Of a DNA stretch of 64,000 nucleotides, positions 23,601-32,585 are shown piece by piece. This stretch comes from Sarcocystis neurona (Eukaryota; Apicomplexa; Conoidasida; Eucoccidiorida; Sarcocystidae), in NCBI GenBank assembly GCA_000727475.1, contig KL647296.1, forward strand, positions 2,470,845 through 2,534,844. The letters are read 5' to 3'. The position numbers were made by a program, and so were the translations under genes. Every line of letters begins with the position of its first letter. Within the stretch, counting starts at the first letter, position 1. The notes under the pieces were generated by a model, which saw only the letters and a program-made list of their open reading frames with translations, ran no database searches and was not told the origin of the DNA.

Positions 23601-24600
23601 ACACTTCATTGGCTGCTTGGCGCTGCTGTTGTTACATGCTTGCAAACACACAGACACATGCTGAGATATGTATATACATATACACACACATATTGACATA
23701 TATACAAATATATATATATATATACATAGCTGTGTATGAGGATGACAACTTTTTGGCTGCTGGTGCTCGTGCTGCTACACACGTCCAGACATACAGACAC
23801 ATACCCACACTGATATATATACCTATATTTATGCATATATATATATATATGTATACATGAGAGTGTCAGCCCCCTGGCTACTGGTGCTGCTGCTGCTGCT
23901 GTGTATGGAGAGCGCCGTTTACTGTTGCGAGTCGAACAGATGCCTCCACTGCCGCTGCCTTTGCTGCTTCTACGTCTTTGTTGCAGATGCTCTGCTCCTT
24001 TCGTTTGTGCTTCTTCGACTTCTCTCCAGCGGCTCTTGCAGATTCCTTCCTTTTCTTGCTGCAAGTGTTGTTCTTCTTGGGGTGCTTTTACTTCTTCTTC
24101 TCTCCTGCTTTGTGCGGCTCTCTTCCACTACCGCGTGCTCTTCTCCATCTGCTCCGCCTTATTATTATGAGTCGTTTCTCTCTGCAGTTTCTTCCCTTTT
24201 CTCTTCTTGCTTCTTACGTCGCCTCTCTTCTTCATCTTCTCCCCCTTCTCCTCGTCTTGTAGTACTTCCTTCCGCTCTCTGTGCCCCTGCAGGTGCTGAT
24301 GGTGGGGACGTTGCTGCTTCTTCATATTCTTCTTATTTCTGTCCCTTGCTCTTTGTGTGCGTGTGTGTCTTTCTCATTCACAGACATGTACGTCGGTGAT
24401 GTCTGCATGCATTGCTTCTTCTTCTTCCATCTTTTAGGAGAAGAAAAGGGGCAAAATATATTTCTCGTGAAGAGGAGTACCTGGGCAACAATTCCTGCTG
24501 TCGCTCTCTGCAGTCCCTCGCCAAACACTCGGCAGATGCGCGCGTCGACCCTGCGACTGCATGCCTCCCCCGTGACTCCCGTGACTCCCATTTCCACATC
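11577..24600 (-). CDS. Filamin/ABP280-repeat protein gene (core exons)
   Basis: Seven minus-strand exons join as 24600..24481, 20174..19833, 18110..18038, 15024..14921, 13501..13455, 12444..12323 and 11672..11577. All junctions are phase-compatible and there is no internal stop. The product has two consecutive filamin-type immunoglobulin-like repeats. Repeat 1 contains [33 protein letters not shown] and [12 protein letters not shown]. Repeat 2 contains [21 protein letters not shown], a diverged [12 protein letters not shown] in place of DGTYTV, and a final SFLFLEF strand. Known filamin repeats carry G-x-GL, rDA-GN, GG-x-F and DnGDGtYtVsY at these places. Introns run 650-4306 bases. 5' and 3' exons are incomplete here; both flanks hold same-strand candidates. 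It could be a cytoskeletal crosslinker or a surface adhesin of the GEX2 type; nothing here separates these. Confidence 0.75.
11680..12130. repeat. TATA/GAGAGA microsatellite
   Basis: Interrupted CATATATA, TATATG and GAGAGAGA units within the proposed intron between 12323 and 11672. Confidence 0.75.
12323..12444 (-). CDS. Filamin repeat 2, exon 3 (likely)
   Basis: 122 bases beginning with the one base needed by the previous exon. The acceptor is CTCTGACAG. It reads [18 protein letters not shown], aligning TWKFVYL with TRFSAFL of repeat 1, and then [14 protein letters not shown] at the position of [11 protein letters not shown]. The donor GGGG|GTCTTC is weak, though it gives the right phase, so the 3' boundary is uncertain. 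Confidence 0.55.
12540..13290. repeat. Pyrimidine-rich tract (purine-rich on minus)
   Basis: Long CTTCTTCC/TTCTCTTC run with an 11-12-base C run near 13095. On minus it gives K/E/R-rich open frames (for example [19 protein letters not shown] at about 12930-12880). It falls in the intron between 13455 and 12444; extra charged exons are possible but unsupported. Confidence 0.6.
13300..13454. repeat. Purine-rich intron segment
   Basis: GAAAGGAGAGCGGG-type purine run directly 3' of the micro-exon donor. On the minus strand it is pyrimidine-rich. Confidence 0.5.
13455..13501 (-). CDS. Filamin repeat 2, exon 2 (micro-exon)
   Basis: 47 bases: 15 codons ([15 protein letters not shown]) and two bases of the next. 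The acceptor is CTGCTGCAG and the donor AAAAG|GTATTA. RDAHGN matches the filamin rDA-GN turn. Phase 0 in, phase 2 out. Confidence 0.8.
13838..14310. repeat. TATA array with a 62-bp tandem repeat
   Basis: General TATATG array. From about 14038 to 14240 it contains three and a bit copies of a ~62-bp unit (AAAGACAGATAG, AAGATATGTGTATA, ATATATGCAGATA, TATA run). Lies in the intron between 14921 and 13501. Confidence 0.8.
14330..14470. repeat. Short purine-rich tract
   Basis: GAAAAAG/AGAGAG run, with two copies of CAGCAAGAAAGAGAAAAA near 14390-14430. Confidence 0.6.
14921..15024 (-). CDS. Filamin repeat 2, exon 1
   Basis: 104 bases: two bases finishing a split lysine codon, then 34 codons. The acceptor TTTTCTGCAG follows a long CTTCTT tract and the donor is AAT|GTGAGG. 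It reads [17 protein letters not shown] then [17 protein letters not shown]. The SPY start is the usual link between successive filamin repeats. Confidence 0.8.
15030..15300. repeat. Polypyrimidine (minus) tract upstream of acceptor 15024
   Basis: GAAGAAGAAAAAG on plus; on the minus strand a CTTCTT run leading into TTTTCTGCAG at 15025. Typical of a 3' intron end. Confidence 0.65.
15310..16800. repeat. AT-rich intron region with diverged repeats
   Basis: TATA-rich throughout. A ~50-bp element at 15529-15575 (ACAGCCACAGTAG, TTACATTATATAGTA-like) recurs at 15669-15720. A GTAACGCTATAGACTCATA motif recurs three to four times over 16545-16745. No coding signal. Confidence 0.65.
16890..17330. repeat. 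Purine-rich stretch
   Basis: GAGAAGGAGAAG/AAAAGAAG run, pyrimidine-rich on minus. Open frames here on both strands are bias artefacts. Confidence 0.55.
17390..18000. repeat. TATA/GAGA microsatellite region
   Basis: Interrupted TATATA and GAGAGA units in the intron between 18038 and 15024. Confidence 0.65.
18038..18110 (-). CDS. Filamin repeat 1, exon 3 (strands F-G)
   Basis: 73 bases: 24 codons plus one base. The acceptor is TTCCGTAG and the donor GGGA|GTGAGT. It starts VSYY directly after DGTYT of the preceding exon, completing the canonical filamin strand, and ends [12 protein letters not shown]. Too short to notice as an open frame; found through the domain pattern. A CTG tract lies immediately upstream. 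Confidence 0.8.
18125..18640. repeat. CAG/ACA trinucleotide tract
   Basis: Degenerate CAGCAGAGCAAACAG units, with the AGAGCAAACAGCAGC element repeated at about 18182-18250. It sits upstream of the filamin exon at 18110 on the minus strand, where it is CTG-rich. Confidence 0.8.
18725..19700. repeat. TATA microsatellite region
   Basis: Long ATATGTATATATATTTATAT arrays, densest at 19300-19640, in the intron between 19833 and 18110. Confidence 0.75.
19833..20174 (-). CDS. Filamin repeat 1, exon 2 with low-complexity insert
   Basis: 342 bases, 114 codons, phase 0 both ends. The acceptor CTGCTGCTGCAG is the edge of the neighbouring CTG-rich minisatellite; the donor is ACG|GTAATT. It begins [20 protein letters not shown] and ends [11 protein letters not shown], two diagnostic filamin strands. 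Between them is an insert of about 75 residues rich in S, Q, A and E. Insertions of homopolymer type inside domains are characteristic of Eimeria proteins. Confidence 0.8.
20185..21195. repeat. 23-24-bp minisatellite interrupted by an assembly gap
   Basis: Tandem unit ATGGTTGCAGCAGGGCAGCA+GCA, 23 bp; the first copies are 24 bp with an extra G. Copies flank the gap on both sides, so the gap is almost certainly more of the same repeat. On the minus strand it is the intron end immediately before the exon acceptor at 20174. Confidence 0.9.
20382..21034. other. Assembly gap (653 N)
   Basis: Run of N inside the minisatellite. The true length is unknown. Open frames drawn through it are meaningless. 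Confidence 0.98.
21425..22140. repeat. TAG/GTA trinucleotide tract
   Basis: Degenerate GTAGTAGTAGTAATAGTAG with GAG and CAG variants. It is in the 4.3-kb intron between exons 24481 and 20174. Confidence 0.8.
22220..23410. repeat. TATA/GTAT microsatellite region
   Basis: Interrupted TATATA and TACGTACG units, with one short unique stretch at about 22520-22700. No gene seen. Confidence 0.7.
23419..23908. repeat. Five-copy compound repeat (GTGAC-TTGGCTGCTGGTGCTGCTGCT-TATA)
   Basis: Diverged copies of a ~50-bp element begin near 23419, 23505, 23594, 23738 and 23859, separated by TATA arrays. Each has GAR-TGAC, a TGGCTGCTGG-GCTGCTGCT core and often ACACAC...CAGACACATA. On minus the core reads [14 protein letters not shown] sequence, so it may be an amplified exon or a non-coding repeat. 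Confidence 0.65.
24481..24600 (-). CDS. Filamin repeat 1, exon 1 (strands A-B)
   Basis: 120 bases, exactly 40 codons. The acceptor is GGCAAG after a CTG/pyrimidine tract and the donor is CAG|GTACTC. It encodes [17 protein letters not shown] then [20 protein letters not shown]. The RVFGEGL motif is the filamin GpGL strand. Phase 0 at both ends matches the next exon. The AAG acceptor is slightly unusual. Confidence 0.75.
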
Positions 24601-24659
24601 CTTGCCAAAAGCAGCAGCAGCAGCAAAAGTGGGGAAGACGAAGAAGAGAGAGGAGAAGA

Positions 24660-25490
24660 GAAATGAAGAAGGACAAGAAGAATAGGAAGGGAAGAAGAAG
24701 AAAAAGACAGAAACAAGGAGTGTAAATGGAAAGGGAGAAAAGCGACGATAAGAAGAAGAAGAGAAGAAGGATAAGCGGGTCGAGAAGGAAAAGAAGAAAA
24801 GGGGAGAAGAGAGAACACAAAAAGTGCGTCGGGCTAGGAGAAGATTGTAGTTAAAACAGAGGGGAGAAGAAAAGAAAGGTGACGACCGAGAAGAAGGGAG
24901 AAAGAGAGAAACGGACAGAGAGACAGGGAGACACGGAGAGGGGGAGACACGGAGACAGGGAGACGGGGAGACACGGAGGCAGAGAGAAAGGAAGGCGGTG
25001 AGACAGGGAGACAGAGACAGAGAGACAGAGAGACAGAGACAGGGAGACAGGGAGGCAGGAGAGACGACGAGGCAGGGAGAGGGGGAGACGGTGAGACAGG
25101 GAGACGGGGAAACGGGGAGACATGGAGACATGCAGACGGGGGACATGGAGACGGGGAGAGGGGGGAGGGGGAGACAGGGAGACGGGGAGACGGAGGACAG
25201 CAGTGGTGAAGATGAAGAAGACGAAGAAGGAAGCGACGGAGAAGAGGAGAAGGGAAAGGATAAAACGAAGGACGGAAGAAGGGAAGAGGACGAGACACAC
25301 GATAGAAAGGGGAGGGGCACAAGGCAACGGTAGGGAGACACACAGCAGAACAGCAGGAGAAGAGAAGTTCTCCTCTGTACACACAAATGACGAAGAGGCC
25401 GAAAAGCAGCAGAAGGAGATGGGAAATCAGAAGGAAAGGAGGAGGAGAAAAAGAGGAAGAGGACAGAGGAACATATCACACATCGAATAG
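24660..25490. repeat. Purine-rich tract with GGAGACA octamers
   Basis: GAAGAAGAAG tract with, at 24900-25200, many GGGAGACA/CGGAGACG units. On minus it is the CTCCCTGTCTCC pyrimidine tract preceding the exon at 24600. The long minus-strand frame through it is a bias artefact except for its last 40 codons. Confidence 0.75.
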
Positions 25491-27120
25491 GAAAGGCCTC
25501 GCATAAGCGGCCTCATTAGGGACAGACACATCAATCTCCCTTCATCGATTCTTGCATGCGTCCTCCAACAGGTCGCCACCCATATATACGCACAAGGCAG
25601 CCATACACATACATATACATATATATATATTATTACACATATATATATGTATATACGAAAGAGCCTTCTACACGTAGCCAGGTGCTGGGGTAAACACAGA
25701 GGCGGACTCGCTGAGAGGTATACGTATACTCATTCATAGAGACAAAGGTCTTTTTCATACATGTGTGTGCATGTATACGTATACACATAAAGGCAAACAC
25801 ATATATATATAGACATTCATATATACACACCTATACACACATATGCATTTGGCCATACAAGTGTGCCCGAACACACGCATGTATATATATAAAATTCTCC
25901 ACATCTACACGCATACAAATAAACCGGCACATCTCTAATACGGATAAACCCATACAAAAAGAATATATATATATATATATATATATGTGTATACATCTAC
26001 ACACGTACACATATACTCATACAAATATATATATATATATATATATGTTTATTTATATACACCCATATACGTACACATAAACCCACACAAATATACATAT
26101 ACAGATATAGATACACATATATATATGCATCCCTCTATAGACATACATGTATACCCACACAAACATACATCTACAGATATATATATGTGTGTTATATGCG
26201 TCTATAGATATACACATATACGCACACAAACATACGTATACTTGCATATATTTCTACGGATGTACACATGTACCCACACAAACATACATATACGAATAAG
26301 TATACGTATAAACATCCGTGCATATATATGTATGTATATATGTGTACAATTTGATGTGTATGCGTTGACGCACATGCTTACCGGTGCACACAAACGTGAA
26401 CCCCTACAAAACTCTACACACATACATGTATATATATGGACGTAGGTATTACATACACACAGGTATAACCATTTCCTCATATTTATATATGTGACCATAC
26501 ACATACATACGTGCACCCCTACGCATACACACATATATATATGTGTTCGTATACAGAGTTAATTTCACCTACGCGAATAAACACATGTATATATGTACAC
26601 GTGTGGATAGATGTACATATAATACCTATATAGTCACACACAGGGGTGAATATCTATGCGTATACATGCATACACGTAGACATAGATATAGATGTAAATG
26701 TACGTATGTAAATAAATTTGGATACGTGTACAGGTATCTCACATATGTAAATACACCGGTTTATATATGTACATATATGGAGCTACGCATACAGATACAC
26801 ACACATATAGATATATAGATAGATATATGTACAGGCATTTCATATATGTAATTACACAGGTGTGTGTATGTACACATATACGGATGTACGCATATAGATA
26901 CAAATATACGTATGTCTATATATCTGCAGGCATCACACCTATGTAAATGCAAAGGTGCACATATGTGTACAGCTATATGGATCTATGCATGTAGATACAT
27001 ACACATATGTATATATATAAATGTCTACATGTATACGTGTATCTATACAGGTAGGTGGCTACAAGAGTATATACGTGTATATGCATATATGCGTATGGAT
27101 ATAAACGAAACTATATATAT
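25490..27120. repeat. TATA/ACACA region with ~100-bp tandem copies
   Basis: From 25600 on it is TATA- and CACAAACATA-rich. At 26728, 26829 and 26934 three copies of a 101-105-bp unit start (GTACAGG...ATATGTAAATACAC). No coding signal. Confidence 0.7.
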
Positions 27121-27196
27121 CTGAAACGTACGTGATAATCGAGTGCTGCTTGTATTGTGGAACAAGAAGTGTACGAAGTAGAACAGTGGAAATTAC

Positions 27197-27632
27197 CTGC
27201 TCGTCAAAAGCAGTAGCAGCAGCACGGGAGGGCCACGCCTCATCAAGTCCTTCGGGTCTGGCAGCAAGAGAGGAAATTCACCAAAAGCGTAGAAGGAAAG
27301 TAACAAAGACGGCATGCAAACAAGGAGAAGGAGAAGGGGGCAAGGATTAGTGGACGGACACAGAAACAGAAGAAGAAGAGGAAGATATGGACGAATAAAA
27401 GCAGAGAAGATGTAACACACGGGATAAGGAAAAGACGAAGAGTAGGGAAGAAAGGTGAGGGAAAAGAAGAAGAGAAAAGGAGGGGAAAGGAGGAGGAGAA
27501 AATGGATGAAGAGAGAAAAGAAGAAATGCGGGGCCGGTAAGAAGAAGAAGCAGCAGCAGCAACTTGTTCTAGGAAGCGCCGCAGCAGCGTCCCTCGGCCG
27601 GCCTTCTGCAACAGTGCCACTGTGTTTTGGCC
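27197..27632 (-). CDS. Two candidate exons 5' of the filamin repeats
   Basis: Exon 27249..27197 has acceptor CCCGAAG, donor CAG|GTAATT and two bases plus 17 codons (LDEAWPSRAAATAFDEQ). It ends in phase 0, as the filamin exon at 24600 needs. Exon 27632..27564 has acceptor TTCTGGAG and the weak donor CAA|GTTGCT. In the frame matching the next exon it reads PKHSGTVAEGRPRDAAAA; in another open frame it reads GQNTVALLQKAGRGTLLRRF. The second frame instead fits a phase-0 predecessor. Probably N-terminal to the first filamin repeat. Confidence 0.4.
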
Positions 27633-28175
27633 CTCCAGAAGAAACCGAGGAAGCAAAAGAGTGTGAGAAGGAAAGGAAAGAAGTGCAAACTGAAAAAAAA
27701 GGAAAAGACGACAGCCGGAGTGAAAAGATGGAGAGGACGCGCGAAGAGAAGAGGAAGAAGACAGAGACGCAGAGGAAGACGATGAGAAGGCAGAACCGAC
27801 CGAAGGAGAAGTCGACAAAAAGAAGACGAAGACGAAGAAGAGGTAGACGAGGAGGAGGAGGACGGAGAAGAAGGACATATGCAGGACAAGAAGAGAACAG
27901 GACAGGAAGGGAAGCTGCTGTCGAGTCAGGAGGGAGGACAGCAAAGACGCAGCACAACATGGAGATAGAAGGGAAATCCATTCCTATGCAGAGAAGTGAA
28001 GGCGTTTCAGCAGAGGAAAATGCAAAAGAGATGAAGAAAAAGAAGACGGAGACGGCGCCACAGGAAGGGGGGAGACGGAGGAGACACGAAAAGAGACAGC
28101 GAGACACACGCACAGAGAGACACCAAAAGAAGCGGAGACAGACACAAAGACAGGAAGAAAAGGCTTTCAATCAAC
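27290..28175. repeat. Purine-rich tract
   Basis: GAAGAAGA/AGAGACG run flanking the candidate exon at 27632-27564. Pyrimidine-rich on the minus strand, consistent with intron. Confidence 0.55.
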
Positions 28176-28222
28176 CCAGCCACAAACATTCGCATAAGTC
28201 CCACACGTGCTGTCCATGTTAC

Positions 28223-28342
28223 TTCTCTTCTGGAGAACCCCCTTCGGCTTTTCGTTTCCTCTGAATCTTCTCTTGGCTCTTCCCTTCCTGCTGCAGCACC
28301 TACATGCACAAGAAGCAGCACCAGCAGCACCCCCCGACACAT
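28223..28342 (-). CDS. Candidate first exon with signal peptide
   Basis: ATG at 28342 on the minus strand opens 40 codons ending at donor GAA|GTAACA. The start MCRGVLLVLLLVHVGAAAG is a good signal peptide, followed by an acidic/basic stretch (REEPREDSEETKSRR). If it is the first exon, the protein is secreted or surface-bound. The plus strand over the same bases also begins hydrophobically (ATG at 28216), so this is not decisive. The next exon has not been settled. Confidence 0.3.
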
Positions 28343-28349
28343 CGCCCCT

Positions 28350-28640
28350 TCCTACCTTCCTGTATTTCCTATCTTTCTCTTTATCATCCTCCCCTTTCTC
28401 TTCCCCTCTCCCTTTCTCTTCCTCCGTCTCCTTCTCTCTCTGTCACTGCAATACGTCCACTTCGCTTCTGTCTTCTCGAAGAAGCGAAGTCTGTTTTTGC
28501 TCTGTTCTCCCCCCAGTTCATGGAGGCAGAACAAGACACAGCTGCAGGAGCGCAGCACCTCCCTTGTTCTCTTCCGTGCGTCTCTTCTAGCGGCTGTTTC
28601 TCCCCTGAAGTACTGCTGCGACCCCCTCTCTGCTTCTCTC
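28350..28640. repeat. Pyrimidine-rich stretch
   Basis: TTTCTCTTCCCC-type tract on plus. A plus frame runs through it into the CAG tract; a minus frame gives R/K-rich sequence. Confidence 0.4.
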
Positions 28641-28671
28641 CGTGTTCTTCTGTCTTTCTCGACGTGGAGAA

Positions 28672-28738
28672 AACAGCAACAGCAGCAACAGCAGCAACAG
28701 CAGCAGCAGCAACAGCAGCAGCAGCAACAGCAGCAGCA

Positions 28739-28769
<31 letters not shown>

Positions 28770-28798
28770 CAGCAACAGCAGCAACAGCAGCAGAGACG
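28672..28798 (+). repeat. Near-pure CAG/CAA tract
   Basis: About 40 CAG/CAA triplets. In one plus frame it encodes about 40 glutamines, then RRHLLPSALMEKTSRLSIEN and a stop at 28916. Poly-Q in the sense direction is the typical coding orientation in Eimeria, so this could be an exon on the plus strand, opposite to its neighbours. Confidence 0.7.
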
Positions 28799-28964
28799 CC
28801 ACCTTCTTCCTTCTGCTCTTATGGAAAAAACGTCACGACTTTCAATAGAAAACGCTCTCTCCCAACTGCAGCAGCCACACGCGCATGCAACTGATGATAT
28901 GTTCGCATTTGCGTAGACTTCCACACCCACACAGATACATCTACATATGTGCAGCTCTTCGTCT

Positions 28965-29370
28965 CTCTCTGTCTAGAGACGTATGTACACATACATATAT
29001 ATATATATATATATGTAGAAAAATACACATATGTACATATCTCCTCGGCACGTAAGCACACGTATACATATGTGTACGTATATATTTACATACGTGTGCC
29101 TCTCTCCCTGGGCACGTATGCATAAGTGTACGTGTATGTATATATATGTATAGCTCTTTCTTGGTACGTATGAGAGAGAGGTAGTCGTATTTACATATAT
29201 TTATGTGTATACACAAAGGTAAATATATGTGTATACAGCTATCTCTTTCTTTCTTGGCGCGTATGCATACACGCATATATTTGTATATATAAATATATAT
29301 ATAAATATGTTTACACCTCCGTATGTAGCATCCTTGGGACGTATGCACACGTTTTCTTTATCTGTATATA
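28965..29370. repeat. Compound minisatellite (CTTGGCACGTATGCACAC plus TATA)
   Basis: A CTTGG-(G/C)(A/G)CGTATGCA-type motif recurs near 29040, 29108, 29160, 29252 and 29332, with TATA spacers. A weaker copy lies near 28975. Confidence 0.6.
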
Positions 29371-29899
29371 CATATATACATATATCCTTATCCCTCTTCC
29401 TCTATGTCAGTACACGCCTCTCGCTCTCTTGAAGAACCTAAACACTTGCAAATATATATTTTAGTCCTCTCTCTTTCTCTCTCTACGTGTAACCGCGAAG
29501 TCGTCTTCCCATCGCGCTGTTGCTGTAAATGTATATACATATATATATATATATATATATACAAGAAGAGAGAGAAAGACTTCTGTGCAGAACGTTTTGT
29601 CTCTGTGTTCGCCCGAAAGGGGACACCAAAATTTTTGTCTCTGTATCGGTCTCCGTTTTTCTCTTTCTTTTCCTGGCCATTTGTCGACACACATGCGCAG
29701 AGACAGAGGGGGGCGGCAGGTGTTTGTTTGAGATAAACTACTTCATGGACAGCGAGCGAGATAACACTCTAAACGAGCAGCAACCCGCCGTTCTTTTCCT
29801 CCCGTGGTTTCTAAGTGTATAAGAAGATTTATACATATACGGACGGATGTATAATGGCGCCAAGAATGCTGTGTAGTCGATCTGCCCAAGTGTAGAGAT

Positions 29900-30340
29900 A
29901 CACGGTGGGAAAGGTAGAAAAGAAAGGGCCAAAGAAGGAGAGCAAGACAGAAAGGAAGAGAAGAAGGGGTAAAGAATGACAGATAGAGAGAACGAAAGAG
30001 AGACGGAAAGACAAGAAGGAAAAGAAAGGCCGAGAGGAAAGCGGAAAAACAAAAAAGAGGACAGAAAAAGAAAGGACGAAAGAGAGGGCAAAAGAGAGGA
30101 CGAAAGAAGGCAAAGAAGGAGATACAGAAAGAGAGAAAGAGAAGAAAAGAGGGGGAAGAGAAAATGCGCTAGAAGGCAGAAACACAGGACGTCTCTACAC
30201 CGACCGCGGAGAAGTGAAGACCCCCCTGCATGGCAGACATTTCTCGAGAAGGAAAGGAGAGACAGAGTGAGAAAGAAGAATGTAACAAGAAGAAAAGGAC
30301 GCAAACTTACGAAGGGATGTCTGGGGGCTGCTGCGGCGGA
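29900..30340. repeat. Purine-rich tract
   Basis: GAAAGGAAGAG/AAAGAGAGG run. Bias-derived frames on both strands. Confidence 0.65.
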
Positions 30341-30528
30341 GTCCAAGGGAAGACCCCCGTTTTGATTTTTCCCTTCTCTTCCTTTTCTGCGAGCATCAGC
30401 GCTGCAATACACACAGAGACACGCAGACACGCCGTGCGCCTAAATTTGAGAAACTTGAGCGGGGGGTGGACGAAGGGCAGTTTTAAACTATTCCCTGGCA
30501 AAGGAGGAAGCCGAGGAGGACTACGCAA
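30311..30528 (-). CDS. Candidate exon with consensus donor
   Basis: On the minus strand an open stretch from about 30528 reaches a perfect donor, TTC|GTAAGT, at 30311. The last residues include CIAALMLAEKEEKGKIKTG and PPQQPPDIP. The 5' boundary is not determined; an ATG at 30528 could make it a first exon. A plus-strand frame covers the same bases. No family recognised. Confidence 0.3.
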
Positions 30529-30639
30529 AGAAGTCTCTACTTGTCAGAAACGCCCTTTTTTACGAAAAAAAAACGTCCTTTCACTCCCTTCTTCAGACCC
30601 ACACGCTACAACGTTCCACTTTTCTTCGATTCCGGCAGC

Positions 30640-31900
30640 GGCGAGAAGTTGTTAGAAAGACGAGCTCACCGTCAACTTGGGCGGAACAGGGAGGAAAACT
30701 AATACTTTTTAGGTTTTCTCCCAGAAAAAGAAGAAAAGGAGAGAAGTATGTGTCCAGCTTAGGCTGGACGAGGAAAAGGTGGGTTAAAAAACGAGGAAAC
30801 GTCCCCGTTTCCGCAGACGGGCATCGACTACGTGCATAGTGGCGCCCGCTTGGTTCACGTGGGCGTATGCCCGAAGAAAGAAGCAAAAGAAAATTTCTTC
30901 AGACGTGTGCCGCAGAGGACAACGAAGTTTGGTCTTCGAAAGACTTCGTTGCAGCAGAATGAAGGAAAAGGAGAAAAAAACGCGTCCTTCCCCCTCTCGT
31001 CCTCCTCGCCCTCTTCACAACTCTTGCCAGAAGAATACAAGGGCGGAGGCGTTTCGTGGTGATACCGCGAAAAGGTAAAGAAATACAAATAGGCTTAACT
31101 GCATGCTTCAACGCGGCAGAAAAGAGAGAAGAGAGACACACAGGGAAGGAAAAACGGGAGAAAGATAGACAGAGGACCATAAACACAGAGAGATAGAGAC
31201 GGAGAGACACAGAGACAGGGAGACGAACAGAGAAAGAAAAGGAGAAGAAAAAGGAGAGAAAAAAGGAGTGAACAGAAAGAAAGAAGGAAAGGATGTGAAC
31301 GACCGAGAAGGATCGCCCATCACCACCACAGGCGAATTTTGGCGAGAATTCCCCGGCAAAGGGAATTGAAGAGTTTTAACCACCTGCGTCCTCTTCAAAG
31401 AAGGTGTGTCTCTCAACATGCATGCGCAGCAGAGGAGAGAAGGTAGAGGGCCGCCAGAGATGGACACGCGGCAGAGGAGAGGATAGCCTGCGGCGTCCTC
31501 TCTACTTCAATATGGAAATGGAGATAGAACTACGAGCACTTTTTTAACAAGAAGGAAGGAAAGTCTGCGAGGAGTAGAACAAGAAGAAAAAAAGTCTCCG
31601 TAGCAGCAACGGAGCCCTGGGGGTGACCTTCAACATTTTGGTGCGAAGGAGAAAAGAAGGGCCGTGCTTTCGAGAAAGTGGGGAGAAGAAGGAGACAAGT
31701 GAGACAGCAGAGAGCGCAGGCGAAAAGCAGAAATCCTCATCCACCGCAGATGCAACTGTCGCTGCTGCATGCGTCGGAGCCGCGCTCGGGGGAGCGAAGA
31801 CGAGGACGAAACGGGAAGAAGAAGAAGAAGTGACGTCTCCGCCGAAGCAGCAGAGCGACCCCGAGGAAAGTGCAGCGCGGCAGAATTAACTACAAACGCG
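30640..31900. other. Mixed region with unresolved minus-strand exon candidates
   Basis: Purine-rich plus strand with several pyrimidine-tract/AG sites on minus (near 30700, 30955 and 31395). Protein-like minus segments include VDGELVFLTTSRRCRNRR (about 30675) and LQFPLPGNSRQNSPVVVMG (about 31330). A plus frame at 31623-31889 is K/E-rich (EEEEEVTSPPKQQSDPEES). No consistent chain was built. Confidence 0.3.
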
Positions 31901-31924
31901 ACAATCTACGCAAACATATTCTAG

Positions 31925-32370
31925 AAGGACGTAAATGTTTAAAGTCTATCTGCACACACATATGCATATATATATTTATATATACACGCAGGAAGCCAGG
32001 CGAATTTACACATATACATATAAATATGTATATGGGACGGAGAGAGAGAGAGAGAAAGAGTGGCAAAGAAATATATGTACAAAGATATACATAGAGAGAA
32101 GTCACAGACAAATGACGTGTAGATTCACACGGGTAATTCCATATGTAAATATACAACAAGCAGCCAATCACGTATACAAATATACATATGTATCCATATA
32201 TATATTCATATATGTATGTGCATTTGATTACGCGTATTCGTACGTATTTATGTATATATATGAGTGTAGCAGTGTGTGTGTCTCTCTCTCTCTTTTAACG
32301 TATATGTATAGAGGTGTACACACATGGACGTGTATACATACTTGTGTATATGACAAACATATGTAGGCAG
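31925..32370. repeat. TATA/GAGA microsatellite
   Basis: Interrupted TATATA and GAGAGAG units. No gene seen. Confidence 0.7.
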
Positions 32371-32585
32371 ATCTTTTCGAAAGGGGGGTACTTTGATGAT
32401 AAAGCAAATGTCTCAGGAAAAAGAATTCTTTACATTATTTAGAAAGAAGGAAACCGTCTTTTCTCTTCCCCCCCCACCCCCCCGGCCCGCCAACAAATGT
32501 CCCAACATTTCAAGGCGGAAAGTTGAGTTACAAAGGCCACCAGAGAACTCACCCATTCTTCAGGCAAACCTTGTCTCTTCCCTAC

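Noticed and set aside
23419..23908. CRISPR-like direct repeats with spacers
   Set aside because: Copies are diverged, spacing varies and spacers are TATA arrays. The genome is eukaryotic.
24322..25479. 385-codon minus-strand frame rich in S, P, L and C
   Set aside because: Translation of a pyrimidine tract and GGAGACA octamers. Only the filamin exon 24600-24481 is protein-like.
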